Part shown: positions 33,734 to 42,508 of the stretch, piece by piece
Layout of the letters: each line of letters begins with the position of its first letter
Numbering within the stretch: position 1 is the first letter of the stretch
Assembly: GCA_900771425.1 (NCBI GenBank)
Contig: CAAGNV010000049.1
Span: 1 to 42,625 of the forward strand
Length of the DNA: 42,625 nt
Direction: 5' to 3'
Origin: Bacteroidaceae bacterium
GTDB lineage: Bacteria > Bacteroidota > Bacteroidia > Bacteroidales > Bacteroidaceae
Notes under the pieces: model-generated
What the model saw: the letters and a program-made list of their open reading frames with translations, nothing else
Database searches by the model: none
Told to the model about the DNA's origin: nothing
Made by a program: the position numbers and the translations under genes

Positions 33734-35088
33734 CTGAACAGGAGTTGCTTGCCACGAATGCCGTCGATGACGATGCCGTCGGCGTATGCTGTCTTGCCGT
33801 TGACGAGCGTGCGTACTACCTTCCATTTGAAGGTGCGTTCGTCCATCGGTGTCCATCCGCACTTGGTGTAGTAGCGTCCCTCGGCTACCTGCCAGTTGGC
33901 GTTAGGGTTGACGAGTACGAGGTCGGCATAGTATCCTGGTCGGATGTAGCCTCGCCGGTCGATGTTGTAAAGGTCGGCAGGGTTATGGCTCATGAGTGAT
34001 GGTATTCGTTCGAGTGGGAAGCACCCCTTGTCGCTCATCTCGAGCATGCTGACGAGCGAGAACTGTATGAGCGGCATGCCCGACATGGCCTTGAGTGCGC
34101 CGCCAGTCTTTTCGTTCAGCAGGTGTGGCGCGTGATCGGTAGCAACTATGTCGATGATGCCGTCGCGCAGTGCGTCGCGCAGTGCCTGTTGGTCTTCAGG
34201 GGTCTTGACCGATGGGTTGCATTTTATTTTCGTGCCCAGTTGGTCATAATCCTCGGTGGTGAACATGAGGTGTGCGATACATGCCTCCGACGTGATTTGG
34301 CTCTTGTCGGCGAGTTGCTCCTTCAGTTCTTTCATCATCTCAACCTCACGTGCCGACGACAGGTGTGCTATGTGCAGTCGGGCACCCGTCTCCTGAGCCA
34401 GGCGTACGGCGCGGCTCGATGCTTCGTAGCATGCCTCGATGCTGCGGATTCGTGAGTGGTAGCGTACGGGGAAGTCGTTCTGTCCCTTGTACTTATGCTT
34501 GAATTCCTTGATATTGTGCTGAATGATGCGGTCATCCTCGCAGTGAGCAACGATGCGAAGCGGCGACTTTTCGAATACTCGGCGTACTGCCTCGTCGCTG
34601 TCAACCACCATATTGCCCGTGCTTGAGCCGAGGAATATCTTGACGCCCGGGACGGTGTGTGGGTCGAGCTGACTGAGCAGGTCGGCGTTCTCGCTGGTTG
34701 CTCCGAAGAAGAACGAGTAGTTGACGCGGCTCTTCTCCTGTGCCAGCTGCTGCTTTTCGGCAAGGAGTTCGAGGGTGGTAGTCGGCGGTACGGTGTTCGG
34801 CATTTCCATGTACGACGTGACGCCTCCTGCTGCTGCCGTACGGCTCTCCGACTCGATGTCGGCCTTGTGGGTGAGTCCTGGCTCGCGGAAATGTACGTGG
34901 GTGTCGATGACTCCTGGGAAGAGGTACAGTCCCTTGGCATCGATGAACAGCTGTTCGCCCTGTTCGCTCTCGCACGCATCGTAAGTGCCGCGGATGACGT
35001 CGGTTATGAGTTCATCCTGAATTACGACCGTTCCTGTGAACTGCCGTCCCTCATTGACTATCGTTGCGTTATGGATTATCGTTTTCAT
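33730..35088 (-). CDS. pyrC: Dihydroorotase
   Basis: The 452-residue amidohydrolase shows DTHVHFREPGLTHKADIESES (HxH metal site), GGVTSYMEMPNT, a possible metal-bridging lysine in KIFLGSSTGNM, AHCED, HLSSAREVE and ATDHAPH. It closes carbamoyl aspartate to dihydroorotate in pyrimidine synthesis. The motif set fits the class I type used by Bacteroidota; allantoinase is a less likely reading. It follows the glycosyltransferase gene by 17 bases and overlaps the phosphoesterase gene by four. Confidence 0.9.
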   Translation of the reverse strand: MKTIIHNATIVNEGRQFTGTVVIQDELITDVIRGTYDACESEQGEQLFIDAKGLYLFPGVIDTHVHFREPGLTHKADIESESRTAAAGGVTSYMEMPNTVPPTTTLELLAEKQQLAQEKSRVNYSFFFGATSENADLLSQLDPHTVPGVKIFLGSSTGNMVVDSDEAVRRVFEKSPLRIVAHCEDDRIIQHNIKEFKHKYKGQNDFPVRYHSRIRSIEACYEASSRAVRLAQETGARLHIAHLSSAREVEMMKELKEQLADKSQITSEACIAHLMFTTEDYDQLGTKIKCNPSVKTPEDQQALRDALRDGIIDIVATDHAPHLLNEKTGGALKAMSGMPLIQFSLVSMLEMSDKGCFPLERIPSLMSHNPADLYNIDRRGYIRPGYYADLVLVNPNANWQVAEGRYYTKCGWTPMDERTFKWKVVRTLVNGKTAYADGIVIDGIRGKQLLFR

Positions 35089-35105
35089 ATTCTGTTGTCA
35101 GTTCT

Positions 35106-35858
35106 CTATTTGCCATTGGCCTTTGGGTACTTGCGGAACCATCCGTCCCAGCGAAGTCGCATCACTCCCCAGAATGCTTCTGAGAATATGCCGCCGCTCA
35201 TCTTCGACGTGCCTTCGACACGGTTGACGAACACTACCGGCACTTCCTTTATCTTGAATCCGCACTTGAAGGTGGTGAACTTCATCTCTATCTGGAACGC
35301 ATAGCCCTTGAAGCGTATCTTGTCGAGTTCGATGGTCTCGAGCACTCGGCGGCGGTAGCACTTGAATCCGGCCGTGGTGTCGTGGATGTCGAATCCTGTG
35401 ACGAAACGCACGTACTGCGATGCAAAGTACGACATCAGCACACGTCCCATAGGCCAATTGACCACGTTCACGCCCGTTATGTAGCGTGAGCCGATGGCAA
35501 GGTCATAACCCTCGTCGGCACAGGCGCTATAGAGTCGTGGCAGGTCTGACGGAGCATGGCTGAAGTCGGCATCCATCTCGAACACGAAGTCGTATCCGTG
35601 CTCCAATGCCCACTTGAATCCGGCGATGTAAGCCGTACCCAGACCCAGTTTGCCGGTGCGCTCTACGATGAACAGACGATCGCTGAATTCTGTGTTGATG
35701 AGTGTCTTGACGATGGCAGCAGTGCCGTCGGGCGAGCCGTCGTCGATGACAAGGATGTGGAAACACTTGTCGAGTCCGAACACTGCCCGGATTATTTTCT
35801 CTATGTTTTCCTTTTCGTTATAAGTAGGTATTATAACGATACTGTCGCTCTGGTTCAT
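35106..35858 (-). CDS. Polyprenol-monophosphomannose synthase-like glycosyltransferase, GT2
   Basis: The 250-residue GT2 enzyme has IIPTYNEKENIEKII, VIDDGSPDGTAAIV, the metal-binding EMDADFSH (DxD), GSRYITG and RFKGYAFQIEMKF, as in dolichol-phosphate mannosyltransferases. It lacks C-terminal membrane helices, so it is the soluble-catalytic type and probably transfers mannose to a polyprenyl phosphate for envelope glycans. I chose the ATG at 35858 (MNQSDSI); a TTG four codons upstream is possible. It opens the minus-strand run ending at plsC and radA. Confidence 0.88.
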   Translation of the reverse strand: MNQSDSIVIIPTYNEKENIEKIIRAVFGLDKCFHILVIDDGSPDGTAAIVKTLINTEFSDRLFIVERTGKLGLGTAYIAGFKWALEHGYDFVFEMDADFSHAPSDLPRLYSACADEGYDLAIGSRYITGVNVVNWPMGRVLMSYFASQYVRFVTGFDIHDTTAGFKCYRRRVLETIELDKIRFKGYAFQIEMKFTTFKCGFKIKEVPVVFVNRVEGTSKMSGGIFSEAFWGVMRLRWDGWFRKYPKANGK

Positions 35859-35919
35859 TGTAATTCCCAAAAATGTTAGTTACGGTTCGTGCCGTTAGTT
35901 TGTGGCTTATTTTAATCTG

Positions 35920-35950
35920 CAAATATAGACATTAAAAATAACACTGCAAA
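35920..35950 (-). promoter_or_regulatory. Promoter of the dpm-pyrC-plsC-radA run
   Basis: On the minus strand TTTG (35947-35950) is followed after exactly 19 bases by TATATTTG (35920-35927). This is the best -33/-7 pair in the window. The leader is about 55 bases. Confidence 0.65.
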
Positions 35951-36362
35951 ATAAATTACAATTTATTAAGAATAATTCTTAATCTGACATTGATTAGTGT
36001 GAGGATTTATGAAAAACGGCACAGCCTCGTAGAGGCGGTCAATACCCATACATACACAGCGATAGCGGAGGATGTGCGGGGGGGGGAGGAAAAAGACCAA
36101 AATCTCTCAGATCCATCAGGAATACGGTACCGCACTTGACCAAGCGAAGTAGCGTCATCCAGACGCTGTCAGTGAACCCGAACAAATCACACTGCCCTGC
36201 GCTAAAGCAATTTCATCCTAATCTTTTTCTTGAGAATCTGCTTTCGAATTGTACTCTGCATTCTGTAATAGTTTGCTTGCATTGCATCAATATGATTCAT
36301 ATTATTTGTAACGGTTTATTCCATTAACATTATTTTAGGATGGAATATTTTGGGAACAACAA
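35951..36362. other. Unassigned spacer at the left edge of the defence operon
   Basis: About 410 bases hold no gene I can support. They contain an AT-rich stretch, a small palindrome GCCTCGTAGAGGC (36024-36036), a run of nine G (36078-36086) and a longer segment of mixed composition. Short open frames through it match nothing I know. It may be a remnant of an inserted element that marks the island boundary. Confidence 0.4.
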
Positions 36363-36402
36363 ACCCACTGACAATCAGTATTTCTACTGAAATTCAGTGG
36401 GT
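36363..36402 (-). terminator. Nested hairpin terminator of the defence operon
   Basis: ACCCACTGA / TCAGTGGGT (36363-36371 and 36394-36402) encloses a second stem CAGTA / TACTG (36376-36380 and 36385-36389). On the minus strand it is followed by TTGTTGTT. It lies 40 bases after the HNH gene stop. Confidence 0.7.
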
Positions 36403-36442
36403 CTGCTTGTTTCGTTGTCAATCTTGTCAAGATGAACAAGTC

Positions 36443-37699
36443 TCAAACATCAGGTTCCATCAATTCATCTATAGATGCAACCAATAAATCGTATCGCATT
36501 TTTCGATTTGATGGTTGAAGATGAAGAACATCATATTTGTCATTGAACAAATTGTTGTTTTGATCAATGTCTAACAAGAGAAATGAAGATGCCTCTTTGT
36601 ATTTCAAGAAATAGCCAGAGGGGATATTTTCCTTATCTACAAGATGAGGTTCTTTCTCAATTCTAAACAGATATGAATTTTCGTTTTGCCAATTGTGCAA
36701 TAAAATATATTTAATGCTTTTATAATCAATTCTTTCAAGTTGGTCATCCTTAATTCCTATGGCAATTTTCCCTAAAGCGATAGTATTCTCAATATGCACT
36801 GGATATGTTATTGCCATGAGAACGTTTTTTTCTGACTCACAAATAGGTTGTTTGCGCTTTGTCTTTGTTGTGGTTATGATTGTTTTAAGCTCCTTCGGCA
36901 AATACGGAGGATTCTTTTTGTGAAGCATTGCATGGCAATTAGCACAAACAGGAATTAAATCTTTTTCTACATCAATTTTATATCCTGGTCCTAAAGTAGA
37001 TACAGGAGTAATATGATGTACTTCAATAAATTGCTTGCCAATCGAACCATAAACCTCCTTGAAGTCAAAATTACAAATCTGACACTTATATCCTTTCTTT
37101 GCAAGGCACAACTCTCTATTTATAGGATTACGTTCGTATCGATTTGTCATAGACCTATATAGAGACCCCTCTTCGTACCCACTTTCGCAAACCATTGTCG
37201 GATAGTTTTCTACATCAGTTATCGTCAAAGTTGAAAAGATTAGACAAATAGAATGTTTCATCCATTCTGAGATAACTTGAAACTCGTCAAACTCGTCATT
37301 ATCATCAGTTAGAGGAACTTTTGTAATTCGACAAGAAAGGCTTTTCCAAACTGAAGGCCATTGTTGGATGTTTTTTAGATTGATGCCGTTCACCAAGAAC
37401 TGGATTTTGGCATTTTTATTTTCAAGAATCCTCAGATAATCGAAGAATCTCTCTTTTTGATCTAATGTCGCTTTAGATATTTCATACAGTAACTCACCAC
37501 CATGTCTTTGGGGGATAATCTCAACAACGACCCTCACATTATTATGAATATATACTGTAGAGTCGAAGAAAATTTCTCCCTCATTGTCAGGATGGCATGT
37601 ATAACGGCTTTCTCCATCCTTCATTGCCTGTTTGACAACAAAGGGCATGGAGAAAGTCGTTTCGATATACTCTTTCAGACTATTACAGTTGATATTCAT
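36443..37699 (-). CDS. HNH endonuclease of the defence operon
   Basis: The 418-residue protein carries a zinc-ribbon HNH nuclease domain (about residues 195-270): C206-x-x-C209, the catalytic pair H228-H229 (EVHHITP), and C252-x-x-C255-H256 (VCANCHAMLH). This arrangement matches McrA-like HNH enzymes that cut DNA, often modified DNA. The N-terminal 190 residues and the C-terminal 140 residues are not recognised; either may read a base modification or bind partners. It starts five bases after the GHKL ATPase stop and is the last gene of the operon. It is the likely effector nuclease. Confidence 0.85.
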   Translation of the reverse strand: MNINCNSLKEYIETTFSMPFVVKQAMKDGESRYTCHPDNEGEIFFDSTVYIHNNVRVVVEIIPQRHGGELLYEISKATLDQKERFFDYLRILENKNAKIQFLVNGINLKNIQQWPSVWKSLSCRITKVPLTDDNDEFDEFQVISEWMKHSICLIFSTLTITDVENYPTMVCESGYEEGSLYRSMTNRYERNPINRELCLAKKGYKCQICNFDFKEVYGSIGKQFIEVHHITPVSTLGPGYKIDVEKDLIPVCANCHAMLHKKNPPYLPKELKTIITTTKTKRKQPICESEKNVLMAITYPVHIENTIALGKIAIGIKDDQLERIDYKSIKYILLHNWQNENSYLFRIEKEPHLVDKENIPSGYFLKYKEASSFLLLDIDQNNNLFNDKYDVLHLQPSNRKMRYDLLVASIDELMEPDV

Positions 37700-37704
37700 A
37701 TAGT

Positions 37705-39315
37705 TTATTCAGTTTGAAGGTCAGGATCAGGTAAGTCTGCAACCAGTTTCTTAAGAATGCGAGATACAGTGAATCTCATATCTTCGTAATTCTCAATACT
37801 GCTTGGGTTACACGTGGAGTTCTCTGCTTCAGCAAGTGCCCAAAGTAAGTCATCGAGACCTTGAACAACTATCTTTTGAGCAAGATAAGGCCCGTATACT
37901 TTCTTGTAGAAAGGATGGCTCTCATTGATATTGACAGCATGTTTACCATCAACTAATGCAGGCTCCCATAAGGAATTACCGTCAATGGAAGGTACAGGGA
38001 TGACGCGATTTTGCTCTGGTACTGTACTATGCTGTATTGTTATTGTCTTAGTAAATGAACCGTTCTTGTTTTCTACTTTGGCTGTGTTAGTACCATTTTG
38101 GGTTACTTTGGCTTCTTCTACCTCTGGGGCTTTCGAATCAATGTTCTGGTTTGAAGAATGATGAGCTTCTGTACCAGTTAGGTGAATAGATTTAGTTTCG
38201 TTATCACGATATATCTTATTCGCCTCTCTGAATGGAGCACCCAAGAATTTGATGATGAATTCTGCCAATTCACCTATCAGCAATATTCTTGACTTCTTAA
38301 TATCCACGTTCAAGAGTTCATCCATATCATAGCCAAATGAGAATTCGACTCTGAGTAATGAATAGTGAGGCTCTTTCTTTTGGAATCCAAACCAATCACC
38401 GGTATGAATCAAACGATTCTCTCTATAAACATAAATTCCTTGCAAATCATTACTTACACGTGCTTCTTTCTCGGCATTAGCAGTTGAAAATTCTCCCTTC
38501 TTAGGGATGATATAAGCTGCTATATGGAAAGATGCAGTAGTATTGTCTGGCATTTGGACTGGGACTGTTTCATCTTGCAATAAAATGGTCTTAGGTTCAG
38601 ATGTGCAGAATGGATCCCAAGGGGCAATTTTTACAGTGTTTACAAAAATGTCAACATTGTTTGCGCGTGAATCCTTGGTGTCAAGGAATCTCTGAAATAC
38701 CATAGACAAATGGAAACGGAGTTTATCCAATATGCTTTCTAAACCCTTTTGAGCAGCCTTGAATGACTTATAGTCTTTCATAAGGCGATCAATGTTATCC
38801 CAAACAACTAAGGTTCCATGACCACCTTTTGTTACATCTTCAAATTCATCTTCTTCGTCAATGTCTAAAGGTGGAAATTGGAGTAACCATGCACCTTTGG
38901 AACCGATATAGTCTAAATCCCACTGAACCTTGCGAATAGTGCTATCTTCCTCACTTCTGGAAATGACGGACAATTTACGGCAGAAAGCTGTGGAGGCTGT
39001 TTTTAGTCCGAGACCGAATTTACCCAAACTATTTTTTTCCTCTCTGGCTTTTGAACCATAACGCATAGCATTCTTCAACCCGACTTCATTCATGCCTATA
39101 CCATTATCGGAGATATAGACCTTTACTTTCATGTCAGGATCGAGAATCACATTTATTCTCACTATATTGGCATTCGCTGCAATGGAGTTATCTACAATAT
39201 CTGCTATTGCAGTATTGAAATTATAACCTGTATCGCGCAATCCATTCACTATTCGTTCAGGATCAGGAAGAAGCTCAAAGTCTTCTGCGACATTTGCTTG
39301 CTTTGTGATAATCAT
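37705..39315 (-). CDS. GHKL ATPase (Hsp90/MutL/MORC type) of the defence operon
   Basis: The 536-residue protein begins with a Bergerat-fold ATPase. Motif I is AIADIVDNSIAAN (about residues 37-49), motif II is SDNGIGM (D70), and motif III is GKFGLGLKTAS (98-108). These are the ATP lid residues shared by MutL, Hsp90 and MORC. A second, S5-like part is expected after about 180. The usual catalytic glutamate in the motif I helix appears as aspartate (ADIVDN). Such ATPases clamp around DNA and are known partners of helicases and nucleases in predicted restriction systems. I chose the ATG at 39315 (MIITKQA), four bases after the helicase stop. Confidence 0.85.
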   Translation of the reverse strand: MIITKQANVAEDFELLPDPERIVNGLRDTGYNFNTAIADIVDNSIAANANIVRINVILDPDMKVKVYISDNGIGMNEVGLKNAMRYGSKAREEKNSLGKFGLGLKTASTAFCRKLSVISRSEEDSTIRKVQWDLDYIGSKGAWLLQFPPLDIDEEDEFEDVTKGGHGTLVVWDNIDRLMKDYKSFKAAQKGLESILDKLRFHLSMVFQRFLDTKDSRANNVDIFVNTVKIAPWDPFCTSEPKTILLQDETVPVQMPDNTTASFHIAAYIIPKKGEFSTANAEKEARVSNDLQGIYVYRENRLIHTGDWFGFQKKEPHYSLLRVEFSFGYDMDELLNVDIKKSRILLIGELAEFIIKFLGAPFREANKIYRDNETKSIHLTGTEAHHSSNQNIDSKAPEVEEAKVTQNGTNTAKVENKNGSFTKTITIQHSTVPEQNRVIPVPSIDGNSLWEPALVDGKHAVNINESHPFYKKVYGPYLAQKIVVQGLDDLLWALAEAENSTCNPSSIENYEDMRFTVSRILKKLVADLPDPDLQTE

Positions 39316-39319
39316 ATTC

Positions 39320-41224
39320 TTATTTTTTAATTGATGGTACAAGTTCCAATACTTTAATAATGTCATCCCTGTCTTGATTTACACCGATATTACCAACAAC
39401 AGCAGATGATGCTATATCTCGTTTTCTTTCAATTCTTTCATTTACAACTTCTTCAACGGTTCCTTCATAGTATAGCCTGTAAATAAAAACAGTCTTTTGC
39501 TGTCCTCTTCTATATGACCTTGCTGATGATTGATCTTCAAGAGAAGGATTCCATTCAAGGTTATAATGAATGACGTGATTGGCTCCAGTAATATTCAATC
39601 CAGTACCTGCAGCACGTGGATTAAGAATTAGGGCTGCTGAAGAATCCAGCTTGTTAAATGTGTCAACTATTGATTGTCTCTCATCTACAGGAGTTTCGCC
39701 GTTTATAGACCAGACTCTTATTCCGAAACGTGAAGTAATGTCTTTTTTGAATATATCAAACATCTTCTTGTATGATGTAAAGACAATCACTTTCTCATTA
39801 CGTTCGACAATTTCTGTAAGTATTTCGCAGAAGCGTTGATACTTTACAGAACATTCACATGGATCTATCCAAATGGAAGACTCTTCCGCAGCCAAAGGGT
39901 GTGTGCAGTATATACGTAGTTTTTGGAGCATACCAAGGTTAATGTTTTCAGCATCAGTTTCACCTTTAATTTGCTCCAAATATTGAGTATATTGATTGCA
40001 TTCTTCCTCAGACATTTGAATAGGCTGTGTTGACACAATTTTTTCAGGCAAATCTTTTGCCACGTCATTAACCAGCCTTCTTATCATGAGGGGCGATAAT
40101 ATAGGCTCTATTTTTTCGCCTCCCACAACATCATCGGAAATTTCCTCTTTATATTTTTCTATTGAGCCAAGAATATTTGGGAGAGCAAAATCGACCAAAG
40201 ACCATATATCAGTAACATGATTTTCAAAAGGAGTTCCAGAAACGGCAAGACTACGATTACGTCTAAGAGCCTTGCAGTTTTTTGTTCTTGCACTATATGG
40301 ATTCTTTATGTTTTGGGCTTCATCCAAGGCAACCAATTCCCAATTGATCATATTTAGCATATGAATATCACTGACCACTGTAGTGTATGAAGTTACAACA
40401 ACGTCATACTGAAGTAGGTCTCGATAATTTCCTGTGCGAGCCCCTCCATGATGTACCCAGACATTGAGAGAAGGAGCGAACTTTTCGCATTCCCTCTTCC
40501 AATTGGCAAGCAACGAAATGGGAGCTACGACCAACATAGGTGTATTGCAAATTTGTTTGAGATATAGCATGGATGCTATTACCTGCATAGTCTTTCCCAG
40601 TCCCATTTCGTCACCAAGAATACAACCTTGGCTCTCTTGTAGCATATACTTTATCCACAAATAGCCAGTCTTTTGATATGGAAAGAGATTGGCTTTTAAT
40701 GTAGAAGGAACATTTTCAGTTTCATCAACGGGTCTTTTGAAAATAGAAGAATCTACATCGTTCATAATGAAACGAGTGTGACTGAGTGTCGAATGCTCTA
40801 CTATTTTCAGATATTGACGAATTGATATTACTCCACTACTTTTTATGCCAGTTTTATCAAGCAATTCCTGTAGTTCTGTAATACCATCTGACAGATAGAA
40901 CCATACATTATCACTTACACAATGGTCAATGATTACACCTTCAACTATATCAACCAGGATAGTTGAGTTTCGTCTTGTGGCTATAATTTTGAGTGACACA
41001 GAGTTTGTCCCAGAGTTTTCAAGAATCATTGACACAGGAACACCGACCCTTGAAAATCTTAAAGACGCAATGTCTTCAACAGGAGATTTACAACATATCC
41101 CCTGAATACTTTCCATATCTTGTTTATTCAGGAAAGCATACACTTCTTCCGCATTAGGGTGTAGCGACTGATTTCCACACTTTAATGCCAGATGATTATC
41201 TACTATGTGCCAAACTGCATTCAT
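39320..41224 (-). CDS. SNF2-family DNA helicase/translocase of the defence operon
   Basis: The 634-residue protein has an unrecognised N-terminal region (1-175) and a complete SNF2 helicase core: the Q-like FPYQKTGYLW, Walker A GDEMGLGKT (204-212), VAPISLLANWKRE, the DEAQ box (301-304), SGTPFENHVTD, VIFTSYKKM, and the motif V/VI region NPRAAGTGLNITGANHVIHY and SARSYRRGQ. SNF2 enzymes move along double-stranded DNA without unwinding it, which suits a sensor or translocase in a restriction complex. It starts two bases after the 267-residue protein gene. Confidence 0.92.
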   Translation of the reverse strand: MNAVWHIVDNHLALKCGNQSLHPNAEEVYAFLNKQDMESIQGICCKSPVEDIASLRFSRVGVPVSMILENSGTNSVSLKIIATRRNSTILVDIVEGVIIDHCVSDNVWFYLSDGITELQELLDKTGIKSSGVISIRQYLKIVEHSTLSHTRFIMNDVDSSIFKRPVDETENVPSTLKANLFPYQKTGYLWIKYMLQESQGCILGDEMGLGKTMQVIASMLYLKQICNTPMLVVAPISLLANWKRECEKFAPSLNVWVHHGGARTGNYRDLLQYDVVVTSYTTVVSDIHMLNMINWELVALDEAQNIKNPYSARTKNCKALRRNRSLAVSGTPFENHVTDIWSLVDFALPNILGSIEKYKEEISDDVVGGEKIEPILSPLMIRRLVNDVAKDLPEKIVSTQPIQMSEEECNQYTQYLEQIKGETDAENINLGMLQKLRIYCTHPLAAEESSIWIDPCECSVKYQRFCEILTEIVERNEKVIVFTSYKKMFDIFKKDITSRFGIRVWSINGETPVDERQSIVDTFNKLDSSAALILNPRAAGTGLNITGANHVIHYNLEWNPSLEDQSSARSYRRGQQKTVFIYRLYYEGTVEEVVNERIERKRDIASSAVVGNIGVNQDRDDIIKVLELVPSIKK

Positions 41225-41226
41225 GA

Positions 41227-42030
41227 CTAATGTTGAGATTGAAATCTTTCAAGACTTGCTGCACTAATTGAAATGCCGTGTGATTTACTTTCAATAATTG
41301 GAATGCGTTCTTGTTCTGCCTCTTGATATGATTCTTCTTCCTTTTGGGTCGGATTATACTCTTTTAATTTAACGTTGACTGTGAAGTTTTCAAGACTCTC
41401 TGCAAATCTGCGTAATCTCAGATCACTTGCATAGTAATGAACTATTTCTGCAAGATATTCTGCATTTGCATTAACGACATTGAGACGGCTCAACACTGGG
41501 GAGATATAAAAGTCATGTCGATCAATAGTCTTGCTGCCTGACCACCAAGAATAGTCACTTGCAAATTTCCAAAGGAAACCCGCAACTTTGTTGATGTCTG
41601 CGTGACCAGGGAACTCTTCATTCAAAATATCTAAGCAAGCATTAAGAAAATGCTGTTTGTCTGAGTCTGTTGGGCAAGTTTTAAGTTTTACTGCATACGC
41701 ATTCTTTTGCTTTCCCTCTATTCTTTGATAAGAACATATTTTCTCAAAATACTCTTGATATGTTAGGAGTTCCGTGCAGAAATCTACAAAATAGGATGCT
41801 ACAGCAAACCATTGATTTGCAACAAAGATATGTTGTGCTTTGCTTGTTGTTACGATTGATGTAGAATTGAAATATTCAACATCTCCACCTTTTCTGACAA
41901 CATAATGGCGGAAAGCAGACTTAAATGAGTCATTCAATTGAATTTCCTGGAAAAGAAATTCGTGATTATACCTCTCAGTCGCATAATTCAGAACGGCTTG
42001 AAGGTTCTTCAGTATAGGTATATTTGTCAT
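41227..42030 (-). CDS. Unrecognised 267-residue protein between methylase and helicase
   Basis: I do not recognise this family. From the ATG at 42030 (MTNIPILKNLQ) it is 267 residues; a TTG at 42039 overlapping the methylase stop as TTGA would add three. It is rich in aromatic residues (FANQWFAVASYFVDF and FLWKFASDYSWWSG in parts), with mixed helices and an acidic, glutamine/glutamate-rich tail (about 225-250). There is no signal peptide or membrane helix. No clear nuclease motif was found. Its place inside the operon, two bases from the helicase, makes it a likely structural or recognition subunit. Confidence 0.7.
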   Translation of the reverse strand: MTNIPILKNLQAVLNYATERYNHEFLFQEIQLNDSFKSAFRHYVVRKGGDVEYFNSTSIVTTSKAQHIFVANQWFAVASYFVDFCTELLTYQEYFEKICSYQRIEGKQKNAYAVKLKTCPTDSDKQHFLNACLDILNEEFPGHADINKVAGFLWKFASDYSWWSGSKTIDRHDFYISPVLSRLNVVNANAEYLAEIVHYYASDLRLRRFAESLENFTVNVKLKEYNPTQKEEESYQEAEQERIPIIESKSHGISISAASLERFQSQH

Positions 42031-42035
42031 AAAAG

Positions 42036-42506
42036 TCAACTTTTATTATTGAGCAATTGGATAACAATCTCTTGTGCAAGTCTTTTGATAACAGGAACTG
42101 CAACACTATTTCCAAACTGGTGATAAGCCTCTTTCTTTGGAACTACTATTCTAAATTCCGGATTTGACTCATTGTAATTTTGGTTGTCAGCGCATTCAGG
42201 ATGCAACCAACCATTTCCCAATATGCGATAACCCTGAAGTCGTCCTGCTTCTACAGGGGTTAGTGTTCTTGGGTTTTTGTTTTTGTCAGTTTGATCTATC
42301 AGGATTTCGCTGCCATCTTTCCAATATCTTGCAGAAATGGTACTACAATAAACGCTATCACCAAAGAATTTGCTGTAACCGAATCCTTTTCCATTGGCTT
42401 TGTTGCGTTCCTTTCTCGCTTGATGACCTGCCCACATCTTATCAGAAATTGTAAATGGTTCAACAACGTCATCAGGTTCGAATATATCAGAAACTCTTGT
42501 AGGCAT
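42036..42506 (-). pseudogene. 5-methylcytosine DNA methyltransferase, C-terminal half only
   Basis: The 156 residues contain the end of the target-recognition domain (GHQARKERNKANGKGFGYSKF, TISARYWKDGSEILIDQ), motif IX (RTLTPVEAGRLQGY) and motif X (QFGNSVAVPVIKRLAQEI) of a C5-cytosine methyltransferase. Motifs I-VIII, including the SAM loop and the catalytic Pro-Cys, are absent. The frame upstream of 42506 becomes the end of an IS-like element, so the gene appears interrupted there. The fragment could still be one half of a split enzyme, as in M.AquI. Its stop is six bases before the ATG of the unrecognised protein gene. Confidence 0.8.
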
Positions 42507-42508
42507 AG

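Noticed and set aside
36136..36327. Small 63-residue reading frame left of the defence operon
   Set aside because: No family match, no promoter, unusual composition; more likely chance or decayed sequence.
36443..42506. Assignment to DISARM, BREX, Zorya or Druantia
   Set aside because: No DUF1998, PLD, PglZ, Zor motor or DUF4338-type genes are seen; the gene set fits GHKL/SNF2/HNH restriction-like systems better.
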